From: Paragordius varius | Taxonomy: Eukaryota; Nematomorpha | Reading direction: 5' to 3' | Length of the DNA stretch: 64,000 bases | Assembly: GCA_964247055.1 (NCBI GenBank) | Contig: OZ176050.1 | Location: forward strand, 4,464,001 to 4,528,000 | In this document: positions 11,647 through 25,098 of the stretch, piece by piece | Layout: each line of letters begins with the position of its first letter | How positions within the stretch are numbered: position 1 is the first letter of the stretch | Notes under the pieces: generated by a model | What the model was told of the DNA's origin: nothing | The model's database searches: none | What the model saw: the letters and a program-made list of their open reading frames with translations, nothing else | Made by a program: the position numbers and the translations under genes

Positions 11647-14600
11647 TTAACTTTTTAAAATAAAAAAAGGCTCAATCAATACCTGTTCATTGGTCAAAAG
11701 AGTGTTGTTATCAACAGCAGTGGTTGTTATTTGTTCATCAGTTTGTATTGAACCGTCTTCTTGTTGTTGAACATAATAACATAGTATTTGATTTCCCTGT
11801 TCATCTTGCGTTACAAAAACGTTCATGGCATTCAAATCGACCTCTTGGGTTGGCTCACCACCACCACCATTCCCTTCATTTAACAACATTGCGGCTTCTA
11901 CACTATTTTCTGCTTCAGTGTTTCCAGTAATATTTGTGTTAATGTAATTTTCATTATTTAAGACGACTTGGTCAAATGATGACGTTAAAAGAAAGGATGA
12001 GGATGATGGCATTTGGTGTGAAAGACTAAAAATCAATTAAAAATGAGAAAAAAAATTAATTAGTAAAAATAGATGGAGAAATTAGTAGGGTATAGTAAAA
12101 TAATTAAATTTTAAAATTAACTCGTCGGTATATACCATTTACATTTCGAGTTCACCCTAAAATAATTCAAATTCACCCTCGAACAGGTCAAATTTACCCT
12201 AAAATAAATTATGTTTTAAAAGATTTAAAATTAGCTATATTTTTAAAAAATAAAATTTTAAAATTAACATTATACTGAAAAAATAATAGACAATGAGATA
12301 AAGAAATACATATTAATGAGGAGTTATATTAGCCCAAAAACACATAATTTATTTTTAGGGTAAATTTGAATTGTTTAAGGGTGAATTCGAATTGTAAATG
12401 GTATATATATAGATTGAAAAACCAATAATGATCATAATAATGCGTAAAATCTATAAAACAAGAAATGAATAATAAAAGGCATGTGTAAAAAATACTTATA
12501 TAAGGTGGTTATATAAATAGAAAACAAATTTTTATTTCAAGTAAAATGCAAAAACATGTTTATATTCCAGCAATATATTCATATATGTTAATTAAGCATA
12601 AAAAAGATATAATATTAAAATATTTTTCTGAGGCTCCGGTTTCCAGTTTGGGATAGATAAAAAACGAAAAAATAGTGGTTTAATTAAATTTCGTTTAAGC
12701 TTGAAATAATAATAATAATAATTTTCCAATTCAATTCGTTGGCAAAAAATAAATGGTGAAATTCGCAACAAAGATATTTTATTAGCCAAATGTCTATTAA
12801 AACTCTTTTATTCAATAATATATATATATATACATCCGTCATAAAAATTAGGAAAATATTTACTTTTCATTGGTGTTTGCCATGTCATTTGTTTGGCTAT
12901 ATTGAAGCTCCAAACTATTTGTCCTCTCCTCAGTATTTTGTACAATTAACGTTCCATCTGCACTATTTTGTTCCAATGCGTTGTTTTCAAATGATGTTTC
13001 GTTTTCAATGACAGCGGTAGTAGTGCCGTCTGAACCAAGTAATTGTTGCAATTGTTCAAATGTGATTTCGATATACCCATCTAATATATTTTCATATACA
13101 TAGATAAATCACAAAATAATAATTATCTTATCTATAAAGTTTGAATCCAAGAAATTTATTCCAAAATTAAATTCATAAACTTTCTATTCCTAAAATAAAA
13201 AAGTCATGCGGATATCTATATAAAACGGAAATAAAATTTATATTTTTTATATGTAAGAAATGTGCAATTTATAAAAAAGAGAAAACACATAATACCTGGG
13301 ATTTCGGTTCCTTTAGGAATTTGCAAAACAGTACCATCTCCACTTGATGAAAGGGCGAACGTATAATCTTCTTGATTTATAACTTGGCTTCCATCACCTT
13401 ACGATAAAATTAGAAAATGGTATATAAGAGAGACTGCATAAAATTTACAAAATATTATTTTAAAACAGCATGAAAAACTACCAATTAAGATAGAGAACAT
13501 TTTCTGTTATCCTCAAATTTCATCCTAATTCACCATTAATTTCATATTCGCCGTCACCAGTTATTTAATTCTTGAATATTTAATTCAACTTTAAACATTT
13601 CGAACCTAGAACATTACATATTCACCCTAAAAATGAATTATGTGTTTCGGGGCCAAAAAACTCATAATTGATAAAAAATTATATCTTTTTTGCATAAATC
13701 CATTAATATGTATTATTTTTTCAAATTAAAAATATAAATTTTTTTATTCCAGAGGCCTTTTAAAATTCAGATATTTGAATTAAAACTTGGCAAAAACAAC
13801 AAATTAGTATATAATTTAATTTTGGAAAATATTTTGCCTAAATAACAACCAAGTAGTGTGATAAAACACATAAAAATAATAATAGTTTATTTTGGTCAGA
13901 AACACTAATATATTGGGGTTTAAAATGGTTCGAGGGTGACATTGAAACGTTAAGGGTTAAAAAATGTTCAAGGGTAAATTTGAGGTGCAAATAAAATATA
14001 TGATGACATTATAAAACCAACAAAATCCCAGTGCTATATCCCCACAGTGTGGCTGGATAACCTTTAGTAAATTAGCAGCAGATGTCAGTATATATATACT
14101 ACAAAAAACATCTATTCTGCAAGATGTTTTCTTACATAGGCATGTGAAAATATTCGCCACCACAACATATATACTATGTATTCGAAAGAGAACTAAACTT
14201 AAATTAAAATCTAATTGCCGCACAACTAATAGCTTTGCATGTTCCTTTGTAAAAATTGGCAATTTTTTCTACCTGAAGTCTCATTATCAATGTTGAATGA
14301 GTTGGTAGGATTGTTTTGTTGATCTGTATTTACATTCATGGATTCAGATTCGTTACCTATGCTATTAACTGTTGGATTTATATCAGTTTCTGCATTCAGT
14401 ATCGTAATATTTCCATCTGGATTGGTCGTAAACGTGGCTCCACTGTTTTGAAGTGCTATTAATAGATCCTCTGAGCTAATTTCTATGACAAAAAGGGTAG
14501 AATTATCGATATATAAAAATGACTGAGAAAAATTTGGAAATATTTAAATTTAGATATGTAAATACCATTGTTTTGTCCATCGGCCCCTTCTATGACATAT

Positions 14601-17600
14601 ATAACATTGTTTGAATTATCCACATTTTCAGCGCTTAATTGATCAGTAGATAGATTTTGATGAGGATCATTTATTAAGACACCATCAGTTGTGTTATACA
14701 TAATATTATTATTGATATTATCTAAGATGGCAGTATTGGAACTAGTAATCATATTGGATGGATTGTTTTCACTGTTGAAGACCTCGTTTGTCATGTTGTT
14801 TGTGTTATTGGGGACAATAGAGGACATATCTAAATTTGTTGTTGGTCCTTGATATTTTTGTAACAAGGTGGTTGTAGCATCCCATGTATCAACATATTCT
14901 TTAAAGACCTAGACATCAATTTTAAAAAAAACATTTAAAAACAGCTTATTAGCAAATATTAGAAAAGATTTTTAAGATTTATGATAATTGTATGTGTCAA
15001 TTCAGTTAAAGATAACCCATTTAAAAAGAATAAAATGACTTTTATTTATGGATTACATTTTCGCAAAATATTCATATTAAACATTTTTTTAATAATAGCT
15101 TATTTCAACATCTGTTATTTTACAACTATAAAGTTTGCTAAATATATATATTATATAACTTTAAAATTAAATATAATTTATCCGTAGAGAAAACGTACAG
15201 AGTACTTCCATGCTTGATTGAATAAACATGTTTCCAACAATTCAGTTGCAGAAATATCCGTTTGAGATTCCCGTAATGATTTAACCTAAAGGGTTTATAT
15301 ATTTACAATATAATAAATAACAAAATAAATATATACCAATTCCCCCCAAAAAGCATCAAAATAATTATAGATTAATTTGTTTTTTATAACATAATCTACT
15401 ATATCGCAACAAATTATTTTTGTAAAAAAAGTATTTTTTAAGCTAATGCGGTATTACTTGTTTAACACTTTCGTCATACAAGTGAAATCGTGCATGGTAG
15501 AGGCGATGATATAATTGTACCATTTCGACGCAACCCAAACAAAGATATACATCAATGTTTTGCTAAAATATCGAAATATATAATCGAAATTTATATAGGT
15601 AAGGCAAAAAACAGGTTTGTTATTCGTTTTGTTAGTATAAAATCTTAATTTTATTAGGATAATTTTTGAAATAAAAAATGTAAGCTTTAAAATCATAATC
15701 GATTAATGATATTAAAACTAAAAAAATGGGAAGGTTATAAACTAAATAAACACCAATTTCTTTAATATACCAAATTTTCATCCGATATTTTTAGCGTATC
15801 ATATTCATAGGATTGTCCGGTAAATGAGACTTTATAAATAGGATCTGTGGTACCACATATCTGATATACAATAAAAAAATTACTCCTCTCCTTTTCAAAT
15901 GTTAATGTATTAAATTATATTTTAAAGAATATATTTTTTATAATGTATTGTAACATATATTTTTATTAATTACGAATATTTGGGTAATAAAAGTTTAACG
16001 TAATAATTTTTTAATATAATTGCCATAAGTAATATTTAAAAATTTATGTTTGGCTAAATTTAGGTCACAAATAAATAAACAAGTTTCAAAAAAAAATTCA
16101 ACCAATTTTTTAAAAAAATATTTTTATTTTATTTCATAAACACATATTATATAGTAATATATTTTTTAAAAACCAATTTACATGGAGAAGATGGAATTAC
16201 AGTATTAATATATTTTAACTTACAAAATTAAATTTGCATGAAAAATGTTTCCCCTAAACACCTCAAACATATAATAATTTTGATAGAAGAGCATCGTGAA
16301 AATCAACTCAAATTCATCAACTTAAATGATAAAAATAAGGCTGAAAATACAATATTACAAGCTGTTTTACATTAAAAATAGTAAGTTTAAACAAAAAATA
16401 GGAAAAAAAGTAAATAATTTTTTTTCATTACCAAACAAGAATGAGTATGAGATGCTGTCATGATGGATGCTAATTGGGCCAACACCAAATCACTGTATTT
16501 CTTGATTAAATCCTATGTAAAATTTTACAAAAAATAAATTACAAAAAAAACAAAATATATAGATGAGTTAGATAATAGGTAAAATGTTTAATAAATATCA
16601 TGTTATTTGGATTTAAAGCTTTTAACAATACAAATATATTAATAATCAAAATTCAAAATATTTTTCGCAAAAATGAAAAAAAGTGTTAATCGTGCGTAAA
16701 AAAAATCGTTGACCTTAAAATCAGAAGAAAATTTGCTTTGAAATTCGGGTAAGGATTCAAGGCTGTTGATAAATGATTGATTAAACTCTTCCAAATTTGT
16801 GTAAGGTTTAACAAAGTATTCATCTAGTATAAACACCGTTGTATATTATATATAAATCTAAACAAAAGGCAAGCGTTATACAAAAAGAACATGCTTAATA
16901 TAAATATTTAATTTCCATTTTGCTTTTGCCACATAAATTATTTTTTAAATAATCTATTTGTATGTTAAAAACATATGAATATGCTTTAAATATGTTTATT
17001 TTTTAACTTTATATATTTAATTATATGCTTATTGAGAATGCGTTTATATCTGAATAATGTTTTTTGTGTTGATTTAATATTTTCATAGTAATAAAAATAT
17101 TTCATATCATTATGTCGTTCATCAACAAAAAATTTGATATTATTCTCAAAACATTCATATGACAATGTTTTCAATTTTTTTAGCCAATTATCCAAAAGAT
17201 AATTTGGTCAAGATATTATATAAAACATCGGCTTCTAAAAAATATAAAAAGATCTCCCAATTTCAAAAATTTATATTAAAACGATTTAAAACATTAAAAT
17301 ACCATTTTCTTTGAGCACCATTTCCAGAAATCCTGAATGAATGGCCGAACTTAAACTAAGTTGCAGATAAACGTCAGCGCATTCATTAAGAATGGGATAT
17401 TTTGCAAATAGTAAACTAACGGCATTTTCATCTAAAGTTTTAAACAAGCAAAAAAATTATTATTTTGCAGTACGCAGCTTAAAATATTGGTTTATAAATT
17501 ACAATAATATTTAATAAAAAAAATTGAATTTGACATAAATCCTTTAAATTTTTTATATATATCCATTATTATAAAATGCTGATAGTATCACTTAAATTTT

Positions 17601-20328
17601 TATTATAAAAATTTCAAAACAAACCTTCGCTTATACCCTTTATATCATTTAAAGTTTACTTTTTTTTTCTTAACCAGAACACACAAAATTAATTGTAAAA
17701 AACATTTTTTATAAATTTTCAAATTTTCTTGCTATAACGACCACTTCTTACCCTCTAAAACACAAATCTTTTTAGAGTTTAAAACAAAAAATTATTTTGC
17801 TTTTTCAAACACATGTCATACTCAAGATACCATTTGGATCTATAGTCTCCCCATTAGAGACATTTGAAACATTAAGACCAGTCTTGTATTGATTTGTATC
17901 ACTTTTGTCGTACTGATCACGGCCTGTTGAACTAACTATATTATTGGTGTTATTATTAGCCAATGGCGTAGTTGAAGGCACATTATCCAATGATAAAATT
18001 TCGGTGACACCAATAAGTTCAATGGTTCGACACACTTGTAACAAGATTTGGACAGCCACGGGTTTATAATTCTTTCGAGTTGTATTAGACCATCCACTAA
18101 ACTAAAATATAAAGTATATATTGTAAACATCAAAAGTAAAAAAAGCCTATATACATTGAATAATAAATAGTGTTTTTGCTATTTTTATTATATTTTAAGA
18201 AATTTTTTATGTGTGATAATAAAAACCGATGTAGCTGTGTCTACTATTAAAATAAATGTTGAGTTATGATATCTCTCTAATAAATATTATAACCTCATTG
18301 ATTTATAAACAAGATATGAAAAATGTCTCAATAAAATTTAGCATAAAATTGAATTTAAAATAAAATAAAATTTCAACGCTTTTATTCTTTTTTTTAAATG
18401 GTTAGGTATCGCATGCATATTTTATGGCGGCAAAAAAACTGATAATTAGACAATATGACTTCGTAAACACTTTTTTGTGATATTTTAACCGTAAAATCCT
18501 TCCAAAAATATTATTCATGGGTTTTGCTAATTTAACAAACAATATATTTGAATGGAGGGAATTTTGTAAAAGCCTGTCTTCAATATTTTTAATTAATGGC
18601 AGATTAATTAGGGCAGAACCTGGAATAACTATTGTAGGCAAACAAAATAAAATTGTCGCAATTTCACGGTCAAACATAGTGTTTAAATAGTATAATGTGT
18701 TTAAACTCGCTTGCTGATAATGATAGTCATACAATTAATGATTTTGTTGAAATATCTATTAGGGGTGCTTATTAATGTGATGGGTAATATTTGTTTAAAT
18801 TAGGCCATTCTTATTATTGTTAATGTATGTAGAGGATGTCTTAGACTCCTAGGTAGGAGAATTAGAATTTGCATAGGAAAATTGGAAGGTTATTGTTGTT
18901 GTTTAACAATACATTTTGATGGTACACCATCGTAAACTATCTAGCTTTTTATGAAATAATTCTTTATCGATACAATCTTGTTTTAGTTTTATTTGTTAGT
19001 CCAGATCAATTAAACGAGGACGACCGGGTTTATTGTTTCCAGGGATGATGTCAAAAGAGGTTCTGATCGGATTATCAGGATTTATACGGTGTTGACCGTA
19101 TCTCATTCTTTTTAATTGGATGAATTTGTCTATTGACTCCATTTGTATGTGATTGGGAGATCTTGGGAATTTAGCTGCGTTGACATCAGGCGTAATAAGT
19201 GATTTTTCGCGCTGATGAAAGGTTTCTCTTGAGTTTGTTATTGCCATGGTTTCTGTGGCATATGTCAAAACTGGTCTTATATTCTTTTAATAAATTAAGC
19301 CTTTTGTTTTAAATGATATGTGCTTTGGTTTTAGTATGTATTTTAGCTGATGATATTTTCCCCAGTATTCTGGCATTTAATTGCGCTAGTGTTTGAGGAG
19401 TCTGATGTTATTTTGTCACCAAGATAGGTAAACTCGTTTACAACTTCAAAGCTTGGTATTAAGGGCAAGGTGCTTAATTGGTAGGGCCGTTGAATGAATG
19501 ATGCATGAGTCGCATTTGACGTTGACTATGACCCCTCATAAAAATAATAAGTCCATCCATTATGGTATAATTATCTTTTGAAACTATTAAAAACAGTTAT
19601 AAACGGTTATTTTGTTAAATTTCAACAATATTCTATATTTGTCGCAATGATGATTGCTTATGGTCATGCGAGACAAGCGGTAGACCATTTGTTATTTTTG
19701 AACCGGTCCATTATCGTAAATTATTATACAAAAAAATGTGCAACAATTATTTTATTCTCAAAAATATAAATTACCACAAGAGTTTTCCGAAAAGCTTTCT
19801 GAGTCCCTTCATTCAGTGTTATAGGTTCATATTTTTGAAGCAAACAAGGGCCATCAACTCGCCAAATCGGACATTCGGGAAAAGAAACAATGTCATGTTT
19901 TGCAATTAAGAACGCACCTTTCTATTTAAATCAATTAAAATATTATTACTCTAAATGCATGCCGTTCGTCATTGTTATATCGTCGTTTGGATTGATTATA
20001 AGGGTCTAAATTGGGATCTTCACTAAAATATAAATATTTAAAAAAACATGTAATATGGTTTTGTTCGTGAAAAGCCAGTTGTGGATGAAACTTTATATTT
20101 TTTACTACTATGTCTAGAATCTGGAGAATCAGATTGTCTGTTGGTATCAAACTCTTGAAAGCGGCGATCCTAAAAATAAATATTTATAAACTCGAGGATT
20201 CCAACCGGGATCGTTATCAGAATCATATTCTATGTTTGGATCATTTCTGCTTTGGGATTTTATAGCTAAAATTTATATTATTTTTTACATGATTTAGGTG
20301 GTCTACCTCTTCGTTTTTTAGATTCCAT
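11647..20328 (-). CDS. Unassigned 824-residue nuclear-type protein with N-terminal AT-hook (16 exons)
   Basis: Exons, 5' to 3': 20328-20289, 20265-20192, 20169-20048, 20022-19950, 19921-19775, 18101-17831, 17431-17303, 16823-16714, 16512-16432, 15860-15771, 15285-15199, 14908-14566, 14482-14273, 13397-13296, 13080-12864, 12025-11647. They sum to 2475 nt with every junction GT-AG and in phase. Residues 5-11 (KRRGRPP) are an AT-hook, so minor-groove DNA binding is likely. A compact conserved-looking region follows (PIWRVDGPCLLQKYEP, then SGWSNTTRKNYKPVAVQIL across exons 5-6). The middle is helical, with CLICGTTDPIYKV near its end. The C-terminal ~400 residues are rich in Asn, Gln, Ser, Thr and acidic residues, as in transcriptional activation regions. 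I do not recognise the family; a chromatin or transcription role is inference. The first four introns are 22-28 nt, and later ones are 83-1673 nt and hold transposon remains. Confidence 0.72.
12131..12405. mobile_element. Family C MITE in intron 15 of the AT-hook gene
   Basis: The ends are TATACCATTTACA and TGTAAATGGTATA, each continued by tandem blocks of the type TTCACCCTAAAATAATTCAA and their complement (GGGTGAATTCGAATTG). TA lies on both sides. The 275 bp element has no coding capacity. It is nested in the 838 bp intron between 12026 and 12863. A close relative sits in a receptor intron at 31991-32264. Confidence 0.7.
13520..13990. repeat. Family C MITE remnants in intron 13 of the AT-hook gene
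   Basis: Fragments at about 13545-13665 (TTCACCCTAAAAATGAATTA and flanking) and 13905-13985 (GTTCAAGGGTAAATTTGAGG) are degraded family C arms in opposite orientation. They may be one old copy with the interior altered. They account for much of the 875 bp intron. Confidence 0.45.
18102..19774 (-). other. Intron 5 of the AT-hook gene (1673 nt), holding a LINE fragment
   Basis: This is the longest intron of the gene, bounded by GT (19774-19773) and AG (18103-18102) on the minus strand. It contains the LINE piece described separately. A 110-codon open frame at 18402-18734 has no motif I recognise and is not bounded by matching splice sites. Confidence 0.6.
18996..19460 (-). mobile_element. 3' fragment of a LINE (non-LTR retrotransposon), broken
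   Basis: Translated on the minus strand, two blocks match the region downstream of the reverse transcriptase core in 'craniofacial development protein 2-like' LINE ORF2s. The first is FEVVNEFTYLGDKITSDSS near 19450. The second is PVLTYATETMAITNSRETF near 19280-19220, continuing to QHRINPDNPIRT and a GRPRL tail. In the family the matching pattern is FEEVxxFKYLGSxITSD..., RPVLTYGSETW..., GRPRxRW. The two blocks lie in different frames and the piece is 5' truncated, so it is dead. It sits in intron 5, sense with the host gene. Confidence 0.7.
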
Positions 20329-21446
20329 TGTTTGTTAAATGGTATAGTTTGTTAAAATTAGTTATATTTATTATATTAAGGAATTGGCTTATAATTTTTT
20401 AAAATAATGTTTTAGTTAACAATTTCGGTATTTTATTGATAATTTTAATATTTTTTATTATTTCTACAATCGTCGTGGACTTTTTTTATAATTTTATTGT
20501 AAAAAGCGTGTTTAGCTATAACTCCACAAAATGTGTAGACCCAATAATATTTTAAAATTTAATTCGAAATAAACTTTTATTGTTTATTCTGCAGCATTTA
20601 TAAATAGAGGAAATATATTTATAACACAGTGTCCACAAAAAAATATTCTGATATATCAGGATTATCATGGTGGTTTTGGTTTTAGACATTCGAAATTTAC
20701 TTTTGTGTTAAGTGCTCTAAGCAGAAAAGGACAAACGCAAATTTATAATAAAATTTTTTGGTTTCTGTTAAATGCTTTATAAAATATCTCTATTATACAA
20801 ACTACACATACATAGTGTACAAAATCGGGGGTCGTGAAAAAACATCTTGATGAAATAATTATATTTGATAAAAAAATGTATCAGTCTGATGATGCTTAAG
20901 GTTTTGGCGTGGTAAGCGATCCATTTTAGGAAATGGCAATAAAATATTTTCGGAATAAGTTTTATGGTGAAAGCTAAATGCTTCATTTCAAAAATAATCA
21001 CTTTATATGCCTAAAAAATGTACAAATTTTTTAAAAATAATAAATTTTTTAATGTGGGTTATGAAAGTCCCAATTTTTTCGCTTTTTTAAAATGGGCTAG
21101 TTTTCTTAAATGCGAAAATGCAGAGCTAACGCATTAATAGAATTAAATTATGATTAAAATTGATATTAAAAAATTAAAAAATACATACCTTTTTGCATAA
21201 TTTTGTTCAAAAGTAATTAATACTATTTTGAGGCATTATGGTAACGGTATAAACACTTTTTCTATGAAATTCGATAATGCTGTACTTTATTACGTCAAAA
21301 TTTTAAAAAGCTTTGTTTGCTATAAAACATTGGTGAATTGGTGTAAAAAAGACAATTTGATTTTACATAATCTTGATGATAAACAATATTTTTATCCTGA
21401 GTCGATAAAAATGTTTTATTTAATAATTATTAATAAAGTGTTTAAG

Positions 21447-21970
21447 CTAACGATTTAAATTACGGTATCTAAATACCCCACAATATTTTTTTCATTTTTG
21501 AAAAACTTCTGAAAGAAACGGTCCCAATTTCTAATATAAATTATATAAATAAACTTTATCTAAATAAAATTTAGTTTTGAAGAAAAAGTTCCGTCCTAAA
21601 CTATTTGGACGCCATTTTTATTTTACAACCATTTTCAAATATTTAGGGCTAAAATTAAAACTATTTTTTATTTAAATCACATCTAACATTGGTAGAAACA
21701 GAAAAAGTGCTTTATTTTGTATTTAAATTTAGCTAATGCACACATGTCATATTGAATATATTTATACTTGAGGTTTTACCTTAAAATAAGTTATCAAGTA
21801 TTATAAACATTTTTATATATTTAGGTTTATTAATGTATAAGTGCTACTTAATGCCATGGTTTCAACTCATTCTTATTTTTTAAAATATTTATTTTAAACA
21901 GGCTTGCGGTTTTCAATTATCCCAATTCGAATCGAAGGACTGAAATGAATGTCTTGTATCCAAAAGTTAA
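21447..21970 (+). repeat. Repeat family A, forward copy
   Basis: It begins near GATTTAAATTACGGTATC with the TACCCC half of the terminal palindrome. It has the core block GAAACGGTCCCAATTTCTAA and TTTGGACGCCATTTTTATTT, and ends TTGTATCCAAAAGTTAA. Confidence 0.65.
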
Positions 21971-22539
21971 AGCACTGCATACAATTTCATAAAATTATTT
22001 TTTAAAAAAATTTGTTAAACCTTACTTCATATTTAACACTCCATAACTTAAGGGTATTGTTATATCTTAAAGCGATATGATATCTGAATATTTTAAAAAA
22101 TATTTAAGGCATAATCGGATATTTAAAGAATGCTGTCTTTAACTTATCTCAACTTTTTCGCCGCCAATTTTTTCTCAATTTTCGATCGCTAATGAAGCAG
22201 GCAAATAATATCATGGTAGTTCTCATGTATTATAATTGAGAACTATGCTCGATTTAAATTTTAATAACATCCACACATTCATTTCAGTTCGATTTAAATT
22301 TGGGTAGTTAGATGCCCCAGGCCTATTCTATATTAAATATTTTAAAAAATATGGATTAAATTGAATGGCAAAGGTTTGCTTTTATAAACATTATAGAACC
22401 ATAATATAAAAAAAATCACTCAAAGATATTACTTATTCAGAGGCTATACCCAATAAGGTGCATAAACTAAATATAAAAATAATGCAAAATATACCACTTT
22501 TTTATACCAATGTTAAATGTTATTTTAATAAAAAAGTAT

Positions 22540-22775
22540 ACTAATTTTTAGGCTTAACGATTTGCAAAAATGTTGCAAAATATAATGGCATCCAAGTAGT
22601 TTTATACGGATTTTTTCCAAAATCAAATTTTGTTTAGATATTTTGGCTTATTTATATAATTTTTATTAGGATAGAAGAATTTTAAATTGGATCCGTTTAA
22701 GTAGTTCTTTAAAAATATCAACTTAAATATTGTATGTGGTATTTAGGTATCCCAATTTAAATCGAAGTTTTAAAA
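22540..22775 (-). repeat. Repeat family A, reverse fragment
   Basis: Reverse orientation of the 5' half of family A, including AAATCAAATTTTGTTTAGAT, the ATTTTTATTAGGATAGAAGA block and a terminal TATCCCAATTTAAATCGAAG. Confidence 0.55.
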
Positions 22776-22999
22776 TAACTTTCAAAGTAGTAGTTTATTC
22801 ACACAATTTAGCTGAAGGAAACTAACCCAATATGTCAACTGGGATAAAAAAGTGAAAAGATCATGAAGTGTTAAGGCATGAAAAGAAATGGTTTAGATTT
22901 ATATTTATGCTTCTATCTTATTAAATATAAATAATCCCAAAGAAATAAAATATAGTTTTGAAAAAAAGTTCCATATCAAAATACCACGCCATTTTTGTA

Positions 23000-23440
23000 A
23001 CACTTCGTGACCTTTTTTGTCCTTATTGTTTTAAAGTTATTTTAGAATAAATTCAATTATTAAGCATTGTTATCATTTATTAGATGAAATCTAAAATTAG
23101 CACACCAAAAACACGATAAAAACTAAAAGCTGATACTAATAAAATTGTATCAAATTTGTGCAAAACGTAGACTGATTTTTAAATTATTTACATTTATCAT
23201 AATATACATTTGTTCGCCTAAATGTAAGATTTAAGAAAAAATATCCAAAAAATGGCGGCGAAATTGAGATGAGGATCTGATTACAATTTTACATTTTTTT
23301 AAATAAAATTGTATAATGCGCCTAAACGCAGAAGAAAGCATATTTGTTAGGCTTAATACCTTAAATACTTTTGAAATATTCAATAAAATCGCTCTGGGTA
23401 GAAAATTACCTCAAAAGGTGATGGATTGTTAAGAAAATTA
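23000..23440 (+). repeat. Repeat family D copy
   Basis: Landmarks in the same order as in the 62.6 kb copy: TTATTAGATG near 23080, AAAAGCTGATACTAAT, then AATGGCGGCGAAATTGAGAT near 23260 and GGGTAGAAAATTACCTCAAA at the 3' side. Non-coding. Confidence 0.5.
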
Positions 23441-24499
23441 TGCAAAATATGTTTTTTATATTATTCTAATTCAAAAACAAAGCTAATATTTTATTTAAGA
23501 TATCTAACATGCATACAAGTAATTTGCATTATTTTTATATTTTGTTAATGCACACATTTCGGGTGCGGTGATAAAAAATTTTTTTCTGTTTTCAAGTTAT
23601 GGCTTCCTTTCATGTAATATAAAATTTACATTAGACGACTTAAGTCAAGAGAAAACTTGATTAAGAGGTGATTAAAAATCCTATGATCAAGTAAAACTTG
23701 AAGATTTGGCATTTGGTGTAGACGCTGGATAGATTTAAAAATATGGATGAAATTATTTTGAAAACTATTTGTATATAATTTAGGTTTTATGTGTAATTAA
23801 ACTCTTTGTTAATGCTATATACTGTGTATCATAATTTTTGGCTAATTAACCTATTAAATGGATGGATACAAAAGAGGATAAATTTTTTAAAAACACTTTG
23901 CTAATGTTACAAACAATTTATATAATAATATGCTAAATTTATTATTTCCATGAACCCGCACAAAAATTTTCACGGTTTTACATATAATAATAAATGCTAC
24001 AGGATACAGAATTAAAACATGTAAAATTATTTCATAAATTTATTTCAAATGTAATGCTGATAATCAATTAGAAATAATAATATGTTATATTTATGAAACA
24101 TCTTCCTATCATATTTCCAAATGGACTTATAACAATTGATTATCGTAGTAAATAGAGAATAAGGATTAATGGTTTCATTAAATTAAAAAATGAGTACCGG
24201 GCTTAATATTTGGAATTTCTATTTTAAATAGATACGTGCCATTGAGGTTGAAAATCTATAAAGGTATATTTTATTGATTGATTATCTTTTTGGGCCATTT
24301 AAAAATTGTGGCTGAAAATCAAAATAATTTCTGTAAAATTCGAATAGGGTGGCCAAAAATGTTAGTTTCATAAGCAGGAGACACTTAAGTGTATTTTATC
24401 ACCGATTTTGTGTACATTTGCTGTATTAAAATGCTCAACTTGCCACATTTGACTTTACAAGTAGTTGAGGAAATAGGTCCGACCAGTTTCGGTACATCA

Positions 24500-24636
24500 A
24501 TGTTATAATGGTGTAAAATTTTGCAATTGTATCAATTCGTTTCATATTTTTAAAAATATTTGACTTTAAACAAGGCTGGTAACCCTAAAGACCGATTTTA
24601 GAGGACTAAAACAAATGTCTTGTATCCAAGTGTTAA
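24500..24636 (+). repeat. Repeat family A, 3' fragment
   Basis: Only the last part of the family is present, ending in TTGTATCCAAGTGTTAA. Confidence 0.5.
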
Positions 24637-25098
24637 TGTATCTTAAAAAATATTTTTAGCATTGGGCCAAATTTAGTTTTACCTTTTATGCACATGATGC
24701 ATTTATTTAAAAAAAATTGTATATAATCCACATCCGCTTATATTTAACACTTCATAATTTTTTGGGTAGTTTTATATCCCAGAACCATTAAATTCAACTC
24801 TTAAAAAGTATTTAGGGTATTTGGCCGAAAAAATGTTTGTTAACATTTTTATTGCACAATACAGAGAAAAAATTAAGAATGTAAAATAATGAATAATACT
24901 CATCTCAAACTTTCCACCTTCATTTCATTTTTTTAAATTATTAATCGCTAATATAATAGGCAAATAAATCTATTTGGTTTGGAAATGTCTTAGTTAAAAT
25001 AAGCTTTAAGGCTTGATTTTAATACCGATGTTAGTTTATTCATGTTTTGGGTATCTAAATTTTATTATATAGGATTTACAAAACCGAAAAATATAAAA

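Noticed and set aside
14483-14866. Separate small genes at 11.7-17.2 kb
   Set aside because: These frames are exons of one gene: GT-AG borders and reading phases link all of them into one 2475 nt coding sequence.
17805-18101. End of the AT-hook protein at the stop near 17805
   Set aside because: A donor at 17830 (G|GTATCT) joins in phase to the exon at 17431, and ten further in-phase exons follow, so the stop lies in an intron.
18402-18734. 110-codon frame inside intron 5 of the AT-hook gene
   Set aside because: No recognisable motif, no convincing splice borders and AT-biased composition. Probably chance or old repeat.
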